Shown here: positions 6,559 to 13,525 of the stretch, in pieces
Layout of the letters: the number at the start of each line of letters is the position of its first letter
How positions within the stretch are numbered: position 1 is the stretch's first letter
Source: CBCXVS01 sp965178525
GTDB lineage: Bacteria > Tectomicrobia > Entotheonellia > Entotheonellales > Entotheonellaceae
Assembly: GCA_965178525.1 (NCBI GenBank)
Contig: CBCXVS010000180.1
Location: 1-16,245 of the forward strand
Direction of reading: 5' to 3'
DNA length: 16,245 nt
Translations under genes and position numbers: made by a program
Notes under the pieces: generated by a model
Databases searched by the model: none
What the model saw: only the letters and a program-made list of their open reading frames with translations
What the model was told of the DNA's origin: nothing

Positions 6559-7368
6559 TTAGTCGCAATAAGCCACGCTCGTCAGCTCCTGCGTTTCCAT
6601 ACACATAGCCGTCAAGGTTCTGCCCCAGGCGCACCCGGTGTCTAATGCATAGATGCCGGGCGCCGTATACCACCCCAACGCCGACCAGTGCCCAAAGATA
6701 ATGGTTTGATCCGCCGAGGCCCGTTCTGGCTGCAGAAACCACGGCAAGTAGGGGGCCGGCTGCGTGCCGGGCAACCCCTTGTACGCCAGGGCCAAACGTC
6801 CCTCGGCATCGCAATAGCGTAGCTTGGTCAAGCAATCGGTGACGTACCGGAGCCATGGCCAGCGTTCGTGCGCCTCAGAGTCGTCGGCCGTGGCGGCGCC
6901 AACGAGGTGGTCGAGAGCGGTCAGATACGACGGGCCACGCAATCGCGCCTCCACCTCGGCAGCGTGCGTGCGCGCCATGGCGGGCGTCCACTGCGGCGGT
7001 AGACCGGCATACACCAGAATGGCCCCCAGCGAGACATCGTGATGCAGCAGCGGCCGGTGCCGCAACCACGTCAATAACGTGTCGCGATCGGACGCAACGA
7101 GTACACCGTCTAGCGTATCCGTCGGCTTCCATCCTGCCCGCCCATACGCCACCGCCAGCAAATGCATATCATGGTTGCCAAGAACCGTCACGGCACGATC
7201 TCCCAATGCCTTCACAAAACGCAGCACGTCGAGCGAGCGCGGCCCGCGGTTGACGAGGTCTCCGACAAACCAGAGCTGGTCCCGTGTGCGATCAAAGGCA
7301 ATGGCATCGAGAAGCGTTTGTAAGGTCGCAAAACACCCTTGCACATCCCCAATCGCGTAAATCGCCAT
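6559..7368 (-). CDS. apaH: ApaH, symmetrical bis(5'-nucleosyl)-tetraphosphatase
   Basis: This 269-aa cytoplasmic enzyme of the PPP metallophosphatase family splits Ap4A into two ADP. The motifs are GDVQG (7-11), GDLVNRG (36-42), GNHD (64-67) and GHWSALG near the C-terminus, with the ApaH-type ending YALDTGCAWG. The length matches the family (about 270-280 aa). One key position is odd: the HAG motif reads YAG, with Y120 (codon TAT at 7011-7009) where the family has a metal-binding histidine. The gene starts 52 nt after a membrane/TPR gene on the same strand, probably one transcript. A GGAGA lies about 11 nt before the ATG. Confidence 0.92.
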   Translation of the reverse strand: MAIYAIGDVQGCFATLQTLLDAIAFDRTRDQLWFVGDLVNRGPRSLDVLRFVKALGDRAVTVLGNHDMHLLAVAYGRAGWKPTDTLDGVLVASDRDTLLTWLRHRPLLHHDVSLGAILVYAGLPPQWTPAMARTHAAEVEARLRGPSYLTALDHLVGAATADDSEAHERWPWLRYVTDCLTKLRYCDAEGRLALAYKGLPGTQPAPYLPWFLQPERASADQTIIFGHWSALGWYTAPGIYALDTGCAWGRTLTAMCMETQELTSVAYCD

Positions 7369-7420
7369 ACGTCCCCATCTCCTGCCGCCGCGGCAAAAGG
7401 CGCACAGCGCCGTGCAACGC

Positions 7421-8356
7421 CTACGGATTCTCTAATGCATAGGCCAAGAGTTTGGTGGTGAGACCGCGTGCATACGCAGCCTCCTGCAGTTGGGGATCAA
7501 GCCCAACGGCGCGGGTAAAATCCGCGTGCGCCTGCTGATACGCACCGACGCGTCCGTAGGCCAAACCACGATTCACAAAAGCCCAAGTATGACGTGGGTG
7601 GAGTTGTATCGTTTTGCTAAACGCCGTAATGGCATCCGTATACTGCCGCATGTGAAAAGCGGTGATGCCTTCGGCGAACCGTTCGGCCGCAATCCGCCGC
7701 AGCTCGCGCACCGTTTCCGGGGCCTTCTGTAAACAGTAACACAGCAGAGAGGAACGGATCCCGGCTTCCGACGTTACCGGTCCCTCACGGTATAGCGGTT
7801 TCATGTTGTCCAGGAATGCTCGCGCCTTCTGCGGCGTGAGCGCCGGCATCGCCATCGCTCTCATCCCCTCTGCTTGTGGCGCTGTGGTGGCAACGGATGC
7901 CCGCATGCCGCCTGCCATGATAGACTGCGCCAGGATCGCGAGGCTGATCACGATGTATCCCACCATCAGGAGAGGAGAGAGCGGCCATCCGGCGGCGCGT
8001 ACGAATACGCCGACGACCACAAAACACACCGCGATGGCCGCCGCGCCAATCGTATAGAGCCATAACGGTACCGGTAGCGCATCGTGCTGGCCAAAATCAT
8101 GCGCGGCAATCGTACTGGCCAAGCCGAGCATGCCAACGAACGTGATGACTCCTGCCGTCCAGACCTTGCGTGACACGTCTCGCCTCCTACGAATCTGAGC
8201 AGTAAAACGCTCAAAGCGCTCGGGAAAATGATGTACGAAGTATGGACCTGTGGCCATGAGCACAGCCAGCCAGGCAGAGACCATACCGAGAACAGCCAGC
8301 TGACGTCCCACGATTCGCCAACGCTGCAGGAAAATCGGACGTATGACAATAGGCAT
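7421..8356 (-). CDS. membrane protein with C-terminal TPR repeats
   Basis: This 311-aa protein has four predicted membrane segments, at about 20-36, 66-84, 98-118 and 128-147, joined by a basic loop (IRRRRD). A linker and a soluble domain follow, with about two TPR units (224-290: FAEGITAFHMRQYTDAITAF, then AFVNRGLAYGRVGAYQQA). TPRs mediate protein-protein contacts; the partner is unknown. The cysteine pair CYC (206-208) precedes the TPRs. No good ribosome binding site precedes ATG 8356, so the start is uncertain, although the basic N-terminus before the first membrane segment fits. It lies upstream of apaH in the same direction. Confidence 0.75.
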   Translation of the reverse strand: MPIVIRPIFLQRWRIVGRQLAVLGMVSAWLAVLMATGPYFVHHFPERFERFTAQIRRRRDVSRKVWTAGVITFVGMLGLASTIAAHDFGQHDALPVPLWLYTIGAAAIAVCFVVVGVFVRAAGWPLSPLLMVGYIVISLAILAQSIMAGGMRASVATTAPQAEGMRAMAMPALTPQKARAFLDNMKPLYREGPVTSEAGIRSSLLCYCLQKAPETVRELRRIAAERFAEGITAFHMRQYTDAITAFSKTIQLHPRHTWAFVNRGLAYGRVGAYQQAHADFTRAVGLDPQLQEAAYARGLTTKLLAYALENP

Positions 8357-8500
8357 TTGATGTGACGCAGTACATGGGCGCTTGATGTCGCGGTTCTCCC
8401 CTCCACCGGAACGTTTTAGAAGGCTCGGAGCGGTATTTTAACATACGGGAGAAGGGAAATCGATCTGCCCCTCTATCCACTGCCATAGCTTCGTTTTCGC

Positions 8501-8529
8501 TTGACACTGCAAGAGAGATTCAGTAGCAT
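8501..8529 (+). promoter_or_regulatory. sigma70-type promoter upstream of the copper block
   Basis: A perfect TTGACA (8501-8506) and TAGCAT (8524-8529) have the optimal 17-bp spacing. The nearest convincing plus-strand gene starts at 9012, so the transcript would have a leader of about 475 nt or make a separate small RNA. Confidence 0.55.
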
Positions 8530-8548
8530 TCATGGTAAGGTGAATCTC
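8515..8548. promoter_or_regulatory. inverted repeat over the -10 region, possible operator
   Basis: GAGATTCA (8515-8522) and TGAATCTC (8541-8548) are perfect 8-bp arms 18 bp apart, spanning the -10 box and the likely start site. A repressor site or a 5' RNA stem are both possible. The arms do not match known CueR, CopY or CsoR operators. Confidence 0.4.
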
Positions 8549-8947
8549 AGCGTTTTGGCGTGTTTCTCCAACATGTCGAGGCAAATCTACGCGTCAAGAC
8601 GAAGGGGTTTTGATGAAGGGATTCACCAGAACCTGACAAGCTAAGCAATCAATGGGTGTCATTCGCTCTGCTCCAATTCGACTCACACAAAACCGCTTCC
8701 GCCATATTGGTGATGTCAGCACCGCCAGGGCATTAGCCGCCTGGTGGCTGCTAGTGTGTTGCCGTCGCCTCGGACACCACCTGCAGTCCTCCCAACGCCG
8801 ACATCACCTGGCCGCTCTTAACGCTGCTTATCGTTCTTCCTTTTGCTTGGTCACCCCGTTTCCTGCCAGTGCTGGATGGCTGGCGCATCTCTCCGGCGCG
8901 TTCGCCTCCTTCCTCGCCTGCTGTCGTTACTTCATCACGTCTTGTCA

Positions 8948-8974
8948 TGGCAACACAAGTCCATGGTGTTGCCA
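8948..8974. repeat. 9-bp-arm inverted repeat upstream of the His-rich gene
   Basis: TGGCAACAC (8948-8956) and GTGTTGCCA (8966-8974) are perfect arms with a 9-nt loop, ending 37 nt before ATG 9012. There is no T-run. It could be an operator or an RNA hairpin. Confidence 0.5.
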
Positions 8975-9011
8975 CCGCAAACGTACGCCCAACCTGAAGG
9001 AAGGATTCAAG

Positions 9012-9233
9012 ATGCGCCAATCCTATGCGAGAAGATATCACGTGACGCCACTCGGTACGCATCGTATCGCAGGCATGATCCTGCTGGCGGGGGTCATCGC
9101 CTTGGCACGGCCAGCCGGCACGGAAACCCATCAACATGCTGCTGAACATGACCATTCGACGCATGAACATACCGACATCTGCACAAAGTGTATTTCGCCA
9201 CGGAGATTGGAGAAGAATAACGCAGTACGTTGA
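9012..9233 (+). CDS. small His-rich exported protein, probable metal binder
   Basis: This 73-aa protein starts at ATG 9012, which has AAGGAAGG upstream; the much longer open frame from 8652 lacks a ribosome binding site and looks spurious. A basic N-terminus is followed by a hydrophobic stretch (about 19-33, IAGMILLAGVIALA), a signal peptide or anchor. Next comes a cluster of six histidines (H40, H42, H46, H48, H51, H53) and a CxxC pair (C57, C60, ICTKC). Such clusters bind Cu, Zn or Ni. It ends 17 nt before the preferred copC start, so a periplasmic copper role is likely by context. I know no named family. Confidence 0.6.
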   Translation: MRQSYARRYHVTPLGTHRIAGMILLAGVIALARPAGTETHQHAAEHDHSTHEHTDICTKCISPRRLEKNNAVR

Positions 9234-9250
9234 CGTAAAGGATGGTTGTC

Positions 9251-9718
9251 ATGCATGATCGTTTCCGCTCCGTCATTCCCATATGTGCTATCCTATGGCT
9301 GGGGGTGACGAGCCTGATCCTACTTTTTCCGGCCTTACTGTTGGCCCACGGTACATTGATCCGTGCGGATCCCGCAGTCAATACGCACGTCTCCCAACTC
9401 CCCAGTGAGATTCGCCTGTGGTTTAACGAGTCCGTCGAACGCCGCTTCAGTCGTATTACCGTTCATCGGGCCACGCGGGATGCGGCGACGGGCGAGCTCC
9501 AACCTCAGGAACGTATTGATGCCGGCTTGTCGTCGGGACCCCGTGTCACACGCGAACTGGCCGTCATGTTGCCCGAAACCCTGCCGCTAGGTCTGTATCT
9601 GGTGCAGTGGAAGGTGCTCTCAATCGATTCGCATCGCACGACGGGCAAATTCACACTGACCTACGATCCACAGGCAGCGGCTGCTCGTGAGGCGGATAAA
9701 GCCAAACCAACCCCCTAG
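9251..9718 (+). CDS. copC: CopC-family periplasmic copper-binding protein
   Basis: This protein is 155 aa from ATG 9251, which has AAAGG upstream; an in-frame ATG at 9242 overlaps that site. A long signal peptide ends at LLLA, giving a mature N-terminus HGTLIRADPA. H33 then becomes residue 1, the known Cu(II) ligand of CopC. D126 and H128 (IDSHRTTG) match the other Cu(II) ligands. The beta-sandwich pattern (LWFNESVERRFSRITV, then FTLTYDP) is clear. CopC carries copper in the periplasm and usually hands it to CopD, whose gene begins 18 nt downstream. Confidence 0.9.
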   Translation: MHDRFRSVIPICAILWLGVTSLILLFPALLLAHGTLIRADPAVNTHVSQLPSEIRLWFNESVERRFSRITVHRATRDAATGELQPQERIDAGLSSGPRVTRELAVMLPETLPLGLYLVQWKVLSIDSHRTTGKFTLTYDPQAAAAREADKAKPTP

Positions 9719-9736
9719 AGGCGATATGTAGTCACT

Positions 9737-11659
9737 ATGTATGCTGTGCTCAAAGCCGTTCATTATGTCTCGCTTTTACTGTTAGGCGGTGGTCCGGTGT
9801 TCTGGCTGGCGGTGTGGCGGCCGATCTATGGCAACCCGGTCGATCAGGTCACCACACACATGGCGTCGCGGGTACGCTTTGGCGTCATCCTTGGCGCCAT
9901 CGTGTTCGTGATCTCAGGGTTTGCTGAGGCGGTCCGTGCGGCCAGCCAGGTTGTCGATTCCACGATCACAGCGGAACTCTGGTTCTTCCTCTCGGCCTCA
10001 CACTATGGGCAAATGAGCCTTCTCAAGGTCATGTTGACCCCTGTCTTTGTGGGTGTATTCCTCTTCACCTACCGGCGTTCCTCAACCCTTGCCATAGCAT
10101 GCACGGGTGGTGCCGGTCTGGGTGTCCTCTGCACCATTAGCCTCACCAGCCATGCCGCGGCTCGGCCTGACCTCATGCCGTTATGCAGTGATATCGTGCA
10201 TCTGCTGTCTGCAGTGATCTGGGGAGGCGGCTTGCTGTACTTTGCCGCTCTACCCTGGCGTCTTCTACGTACCGATCTCGAACGGCACACACGCCCCATG
10301 GGGCGGCTGGTGGAGCGTTTTTCCTCCCTGGCCATGATCGCCACACTCGCCATCGCCGCGACAGGCGCCGTTGCCGCCTTTCTGCATGTTTATGGACCCG
10401 AGGCACTCACGGTCACCCCATATGGACGCACCCTCCTAGGCAAGCTCATGATGTTCGGCCTCGCCCTGGGTATTGCCGGGGTGCATCTCCTGGTTATCGG
10501 CCCGGCACTCCAACGTCAGGCGCGGCGTTTTGTGTCAGCCAGAGCGACCCGATTGGTGCAGCGTCTGCAGCGCCTAGTGCAGGCCGAGGCTGGCCTCGTC
10601 ATGAGTGGCATGGTGCTTGCCGGGGTATTGACGACCTTCAACCCTGCCGACCGGCCTGGGCATATCGTCTACCAAGACTGGCGGCAGCAAGTGGGGGCGA
10701 TGCAGATGCGCTTCTCCATGGCTCCGACCAATGAAACGGGGGGCGTCTTATTCGAGGTTTCGCTGCAGCAACCAAATGGCGTGCCGGTTCCGCACGACAC
10801 TCACGTGTCGCTTTACATGCGCATGATTGACCACGACATGGGGCTTTCCGACATGGTGGCAACGCCGGTTCGCCCTGGACTCTATACCGCGTCCGGCCTG
10901 GTCAGCATGGCCGGAGACTGGCAAGTGGAGGTGCGCATTCAACTGCCCCAAGCGCCTGCCATGCACACGACGCTTGACTTCGAAGCGCCCACCGGCGCGC
11001 TCGAACTTGGACGCGTCCGCCGGTTCGACCTCTCGGCCATTCCCTTTTCCTGGGTGAATGGGCTTTCGTTTATTCTAGGTGGCCTTTTAGTCAGTCTGGC
11101 CCTGTTTACGATATGGGCCAGCAAGCAAGGCAAACTGCCGCTACAGGCAACCCCTTTCGGCCTTCTACTCCTGGCGTGTGGTGGGGCGCTCGGCTTGCGT
11201 GTCGTCCTCGTGGATGCCTACCCCACCACGTATATCAAAAATTCGGTGCCGTTTCAGGCCCCGGTGGTGCAACGCGGCGAAGCGTTGTTCCGGACGCATT
11301 GTGCTGTGTGTCACGGCCAGAAAGGCCGTGGCGATGGGCCAGCCGCTACCGGCCTCAATCCGAAACCTGCCGATCTCACAGCGGCCCACGTTGACGATCA
11401 CACCGACGGGGATATCTTCTGGTGGCTGACCTATGGCATTGCTGGCACGGCGATGCCCATCTTCGAGCATACCCTGTCCGATATCGAACGTTGGGAACTG
11501 ATCCGCTTTATACGTAGCCTCCGGCATGGGGTGCCAGAAACCGCCGTGTTCTTCATTGGGCCAGCGGACACGGTTGCCGAGCCGCGTCCTGAAAATCCGG
11601 TGGCGGCTGTGTCCACTCCAATGCGAAATCGGACGACAGCGCCTGCAAGAAGGCAATGA
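9737..11659 (+). CDS. copD: CopD / YtkA-like / cytochrome c fusion membrane protein
   Basis: This 640-aa protein has three parts. Residues 1-300 form a CopD domain of about eight membrane segments, with the conserved TSHAAA (H139) and DIVHLLSAVIWGGGL (H155). Residues about 318-430 resemble a periplasmic YtkA-like beta domain (YMRMIDHDMG, then AGDWQVEVRI). After two more membrane segments (about 443-460 and 473-492), residues 505-600 form a class I cytochrome c, with haem site CAVCH (522-526) and probable axial methionine M573 (GTAMPIF). The cytochrome should face the periplasm. CopD imports or handles copper; the haem domain adds electron transfer, so this may be a redox-linked copper protein rather than a simple importer. 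It is co-directional with copC. Confidence 0.88.
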   Translation: MYAVLKAVHYVSLLLLGGGPVFWLAVWRPIYGNPVDQVTTHMASRVRFGVILGAIVFVISGFAEAVRAASQVVDSTITAELWFFLSASHYGQMSLLKVMLTPVFVGVFLFTYRRSSTLAIACTGGAGLGVLCTISLTSHAAARPDLMPLCSDIVHLLSAVIWGGGLLYFAALPWRLLRTDLERHTRPMGRLVERFSSLAMIATLAIAATGAVAAFLHVYGPEALTVTPYGRTLLGKLMMFGLALGIAGVHLLVIGPALQRQARRFVSARATRLVQRLQRLVQAEAGLVMSGMVLAGVLTTFNPADRPGHIVYQDWRQQVGAMQMRFSMAPTNETGGVLFEVSLQQPNGVPVPHDTHVSLYMRMIDHDMGLSDMVATPVRPGLYTASGLVSMAGDWQVEVRIQLPQAPAMHTTLDFEAPTGALELGRVRRFDLSAIPFSWVNGLSFILGGLLVSLALFTIWASKQGKLPLQATPFGLLLLACGGALGLRVVLVDAYPTTYIKNSVPFQAPVVQRGEALFRTHCAVCHGQKGRGDGPAATGLNPKPADLTAAHVDDHTDGDIFWWLTYGIAGTAMPIFEHTLSDIERWELIRFIRSLRHGVPETAVFFIGPADTVAEPRPENPVAAVSTPMRNRTTAPARRQ

Positions 11660-11851
11660 GTTCCCGCTTCTCCTGTGGCGTCATCTGCACTGGATCCAGG
11701 GCTGGGTCCAACCTCCCGACGATATCGTCACTCGGAGACGACGTGATACGCACATAATGATCGAGCCAGGCATCTAGAGTCGCAACTCATTACAATTGAG
11801 GAAGCCCACAACGATCATGAGGGCAAGCTTGGCGCAACCGACTCTCTGCAT
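11553..11851 (-). pseudogene. remnant of a di-haem cytochrome c peroxidase (MauG/CcpA-like): signal peptide joined to the C-terminal tail
   Basis: ATG 11851 opens a 25-codon frame (MQRVGCAKLALMIVVGFLNC) resembling a lipoprotein or Sec signal peptide, ending at TAG 11776-11774. In another frame, 11786-11553 encodes TLDAWLDHYVRI, then LDPVQMTPQEKRELIAFLQ, then ALSSDF. This matches the conserved C-terminal end of MauG/cytochrome c peroxidase proteins (LDPL..T..EK..LVAFL.AL). No haem motif (CxxCH) remains. The two ends meet within about 12 bp and the whole middle is missing, which fits an internal deletion. The 3' part overlaps the end of copD on the other strand. It could instead be two unrelated short frames. 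Confidence 0.5.
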
Positions 11852-12115
11852 ACGATTTTCTCTATGACCCGACAGTTCCCGTCCTCCTATTTTCCACCGC
11901 AGCGTCCCGACAGCGCACAACACAGGCTATTGGCTCCTACTCGGTGATACTTGGTAGGCAATATCAAAATCACAGTCATGATCAGACACCCCCAAAAGGA
12001 TCCCAGACGCATGCGACGATTTGATATTGATACGATCGTCTCAAACATGAGCAATGGGACCGGATGTCGCCATGCTGCGATGCGGTGATATGCTCGGCCA
12101 TAAGGTTACTGCTTT

Positions 12116-12847
12116 ATGAACAAGCTTTTACGTACTTTTTTGCCGATGCTATGTGTTGGACTGTTATGAGGTTTGCCATACACCTCCTCGGCCATTCCCC
12201 TCGGAAAATACCAACTCGGCAGCCACCCGGGTGGCAGTCAAAATCCACCACCTTATGGGCTGCGGTTGGATAATGGCTCCAACGTCTGGACATTTGACTT
12301 TAGTCATCCCGACAGCAACATGATGATGGTCTATAACAACGAAGAAATCCGAATTTTTGGCACGACCCAAGGGGGTAGAGACAATGGTAATGCATGGGCC
12401 GCGAACTCAATCGATACCTTTGTTCTCGATTTCACCTATGACGTGAGCGACTTTATCGAGGTTGCTAATGGCGGCGTGGACGACACGAGAGTCATGAATG
12501 GTCACCATCAGAACTTCGGCATGCTGACCCGCCAGAGTGATGGGATGCAGTGGGACCTCCGGAGTCATGCGAACAGCAGTGGTCTCGAACTGCAGCTGGG
12601 TGATCGGAACGGTTCGGGACACCGCGGTTTCAATGGTATTTCCGGCTGGGGCTGGCTGGACTATCGCGCCCATGTTCCTGGGCAAGGCATCGATGCAGGT
12701 TGGGTTGAGGTGACGAACCACCCCTCTGACACGGGATGCTGCAGCGACTTCTTGTTCACCGCCGTGCAAACGCCAGAACCCAGCATGCTATCCTGGATGG
12801 GTTTGGGTTTAACTGCGCTCATCCTGCTCCAGAGGAAACGGCTATAG
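12116..12847 (+). pseudogene. PEP-CTERM protein gene with an in-frame stop in the signal peptide
   Basis: From ATG 12116 the frame encodes a signal peptide (MNKLLRTFLPMLCVGLL), then TGA at 12167-12169, then GLPYTSSA and a long open frame to TAG 12845-12847, 243 codons in all before that final stop. The C-terminus is a textbook exosortase sorting signal: PEP, a hydrophobic helix (WMGLGLTALILL) and a basic end (QRKRL). The middle is rich in Gly, Asn, Asp and His, with a CC pair, as in exported beta-rich PEP-CTERM proteins; I do not recognise the domain. A TTG at 12173 could start a version without a signal peptide, which could not be exported. Sequencing error, pseudogene and rare readthrough remain open. 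Confidence 0.65.
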
Positions 12848-12867
12848 GGTGTGTGGCCCGCCCCAAA

Positions 12868-12893
12868 GCACCCAGCGCCAGGAGGCTGGGTGC
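12868..12893 (+). terminator. hairpin after the PEP-CTERM gene
   Basis: GCACCCAGC (12868-12876) and GCTGGGTGC (12885-12893) form a perfect 9-bp stem with an 8-nt loop, 20 nt after the stop codon. There is no following T-run, so termination would be weak or Rho-assisted. Confidence 0.4.
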
Positions 12894-12941
12894 CGCGCGC
12901 ATGGCAGACACCGAAACCCGCTAGCATCGCCGCTACAGGCA

Positions 12942-12950
12942 TGCTAGAAT
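12942..12950 (+). promoter_or_regulatory. extended -10 promoter of the Fur-family gene
   Basis: TGcTAGAAT is a strong extended -10 (TG 12942-12943, TAGAAT 12945-12950). The start site would be near 12957, only about 3 nt before ATG 12960. No good -35 is seen. Confidence 0.45.
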
Positions 12951-12959
12951 CTTGCCCGA

Positions 12960-13388
12960 ATGGAAAATGGCGACCCGTGTCCTGAATGCTTCCTCTATGC
13001 TCGGTACATCATGGAACGTAATACACGCCAGCGCGAGGCTATCCGACAGGCATTTGAAGAAACCGACCGGCCCCTGGGCCCTAAAGAAGTCCTCCAGGCT
13101 GCTCAGAGCAATACGCCGGGTCTGGGCATCGCCACGGTCTACCGGACGCTCAAAGCCTTGACGGCGGAAGGCTGGCTGGCGCCGGTGGAACTGCCGGGTG
13201 AGCCGCAACGCTATGAAATCGCTGGCAAGGGCCACCACCACCATTTCCGCTGCCGCACCTGCGACCGGGTGTTCGAAATCGACGGCTGCCTCACCAATTT
13301 GAAGTGTCTCGTGCCCCATGGTTTCCGCATCGACCGGCACGAGGTCGTGCTCTACGGCACGTGCAACACATGTGACGAGACGACATAA
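12960..13388 (+). CDS. Fur-family transcriptional regulator
   Basis: This 142-aa protein (125 aa if ATG 13011 is used) has a winged helix in the N-terminal half with the DNA-recognition motif ATVYRTLKAL (58-67). A metal-binding half follows: GHHHHFRC (91-98), the first CxxC (C98, C101: CRTC) and the second CxxC (C135, C138: CNTC), which hold a structural zinc. The HHHHF stretch lacks the HHxD order of classical iron Fur, so Fur, Zur or PerR specificity is left open. Neither start has a ribosome binding site. The extended -10 at 12945-12950 suggests a nearly leaderless message from 12960, which adds an N-terminal stretch with a CPEC motif; family alignment would favour 13011. It converges on the TPR lipoprotein gene. 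Confidence 0.82.
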   Translation: MENGDPCPECFLYARYIMERNTRQREAIRQAFEETDRPLGPKEVLQAAQSNTPGLGIATVYRTLKALTAEGWLAPVELPGEPQRYEIAGKGHHHHFRCRTCDRVFEIDGCLTNLKCLVPHGFRIDRHEVVLYGTCNTCDETT

Positions 13389-13451
13389 TATAGACACGCC
13401 GATGCATACATTGGCGGTGTCCGACATCGTTACGACTATGACTCTAGAAAC

Positions 13452-13499
13452 GGCAACGCCCCACAACCATCGCGCAGAGCGATGGCGTGGGGCGTTGCC
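13452..13499. terminator. long hairpin between convergent genes
   Basis: A 13-bp stem (GGCAACGCCCCAC at 13452-13464 with GTGGGGCGTTGCC at 13487-13499) continues into a 7-bp stem (CCATCGC and GCGATGG) around a 5-nt loop. It lies between the stop codons of the Fur-family gene (13388) and the TPR gene (13526). There is no T-run on either side. It probably works as a bidirectional transcription barrier or 3'-end stabiliser. Confidence 0.6.
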
Positions 13500-13525
13500 T
13501 GATGATCTATTGAGACTGGCTGTCG

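Larger units (their letters stand above)
8357..9011. other. 655-bp region without a convincing gene
   Basis: It separates the membrane/TPR gene (minus) from the copper block (plus). It holds a good sigma70-like promoter, an inverted repeat over its -10 box and a second inverted repeat near the His-rich gene. Open frames exist (for example 8652-9233 as one frame, and 8755-8997), but they lack starts or ribosome binding sites and do not resemble proteins I know. A long leader RNA or small RNA is possible. Confidence 0.55.

Noticed and set aside
8755..8997. Open frame ending 14 nt before the His-rich gene, with a hydrophobic stretch
   Set aside because: The spacing is operon-like, but there is no plausible start after the upstream TAG at 8752-8754 and the second half is Ser/Pro/Arg-rich like random GC-rich DNA.
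8652..9011. N-terminal 120 residues of the long open frame ending at 9233
   Set aside because: No ribosome binding site at 8652, odd composition (many Cys, Arg and His), and a clear internal start with a good site at 9012.
11165..11656. 163-aa minus-strand frame opposite the cytochrome domain
   Set aside because: Shadow of the copD fusion. Only the separate frame at 11553-11786 shows a real family pattern.
12045..12080. Possible sigma54 (-24/-12) promoter before the PEP-CTERM gene
   Set aside because: The GG and GC elements are off by one base in spacing and the flanks match poorly.
12167..12169. TGA as selenocysteine or as a recoded sense codon
   Set aside because: Other genes here use TGA as a normal stop, no hairpin like a bacterial SECIS was recognised after it, and selenocysteine in a signal peptide would be without purpose.
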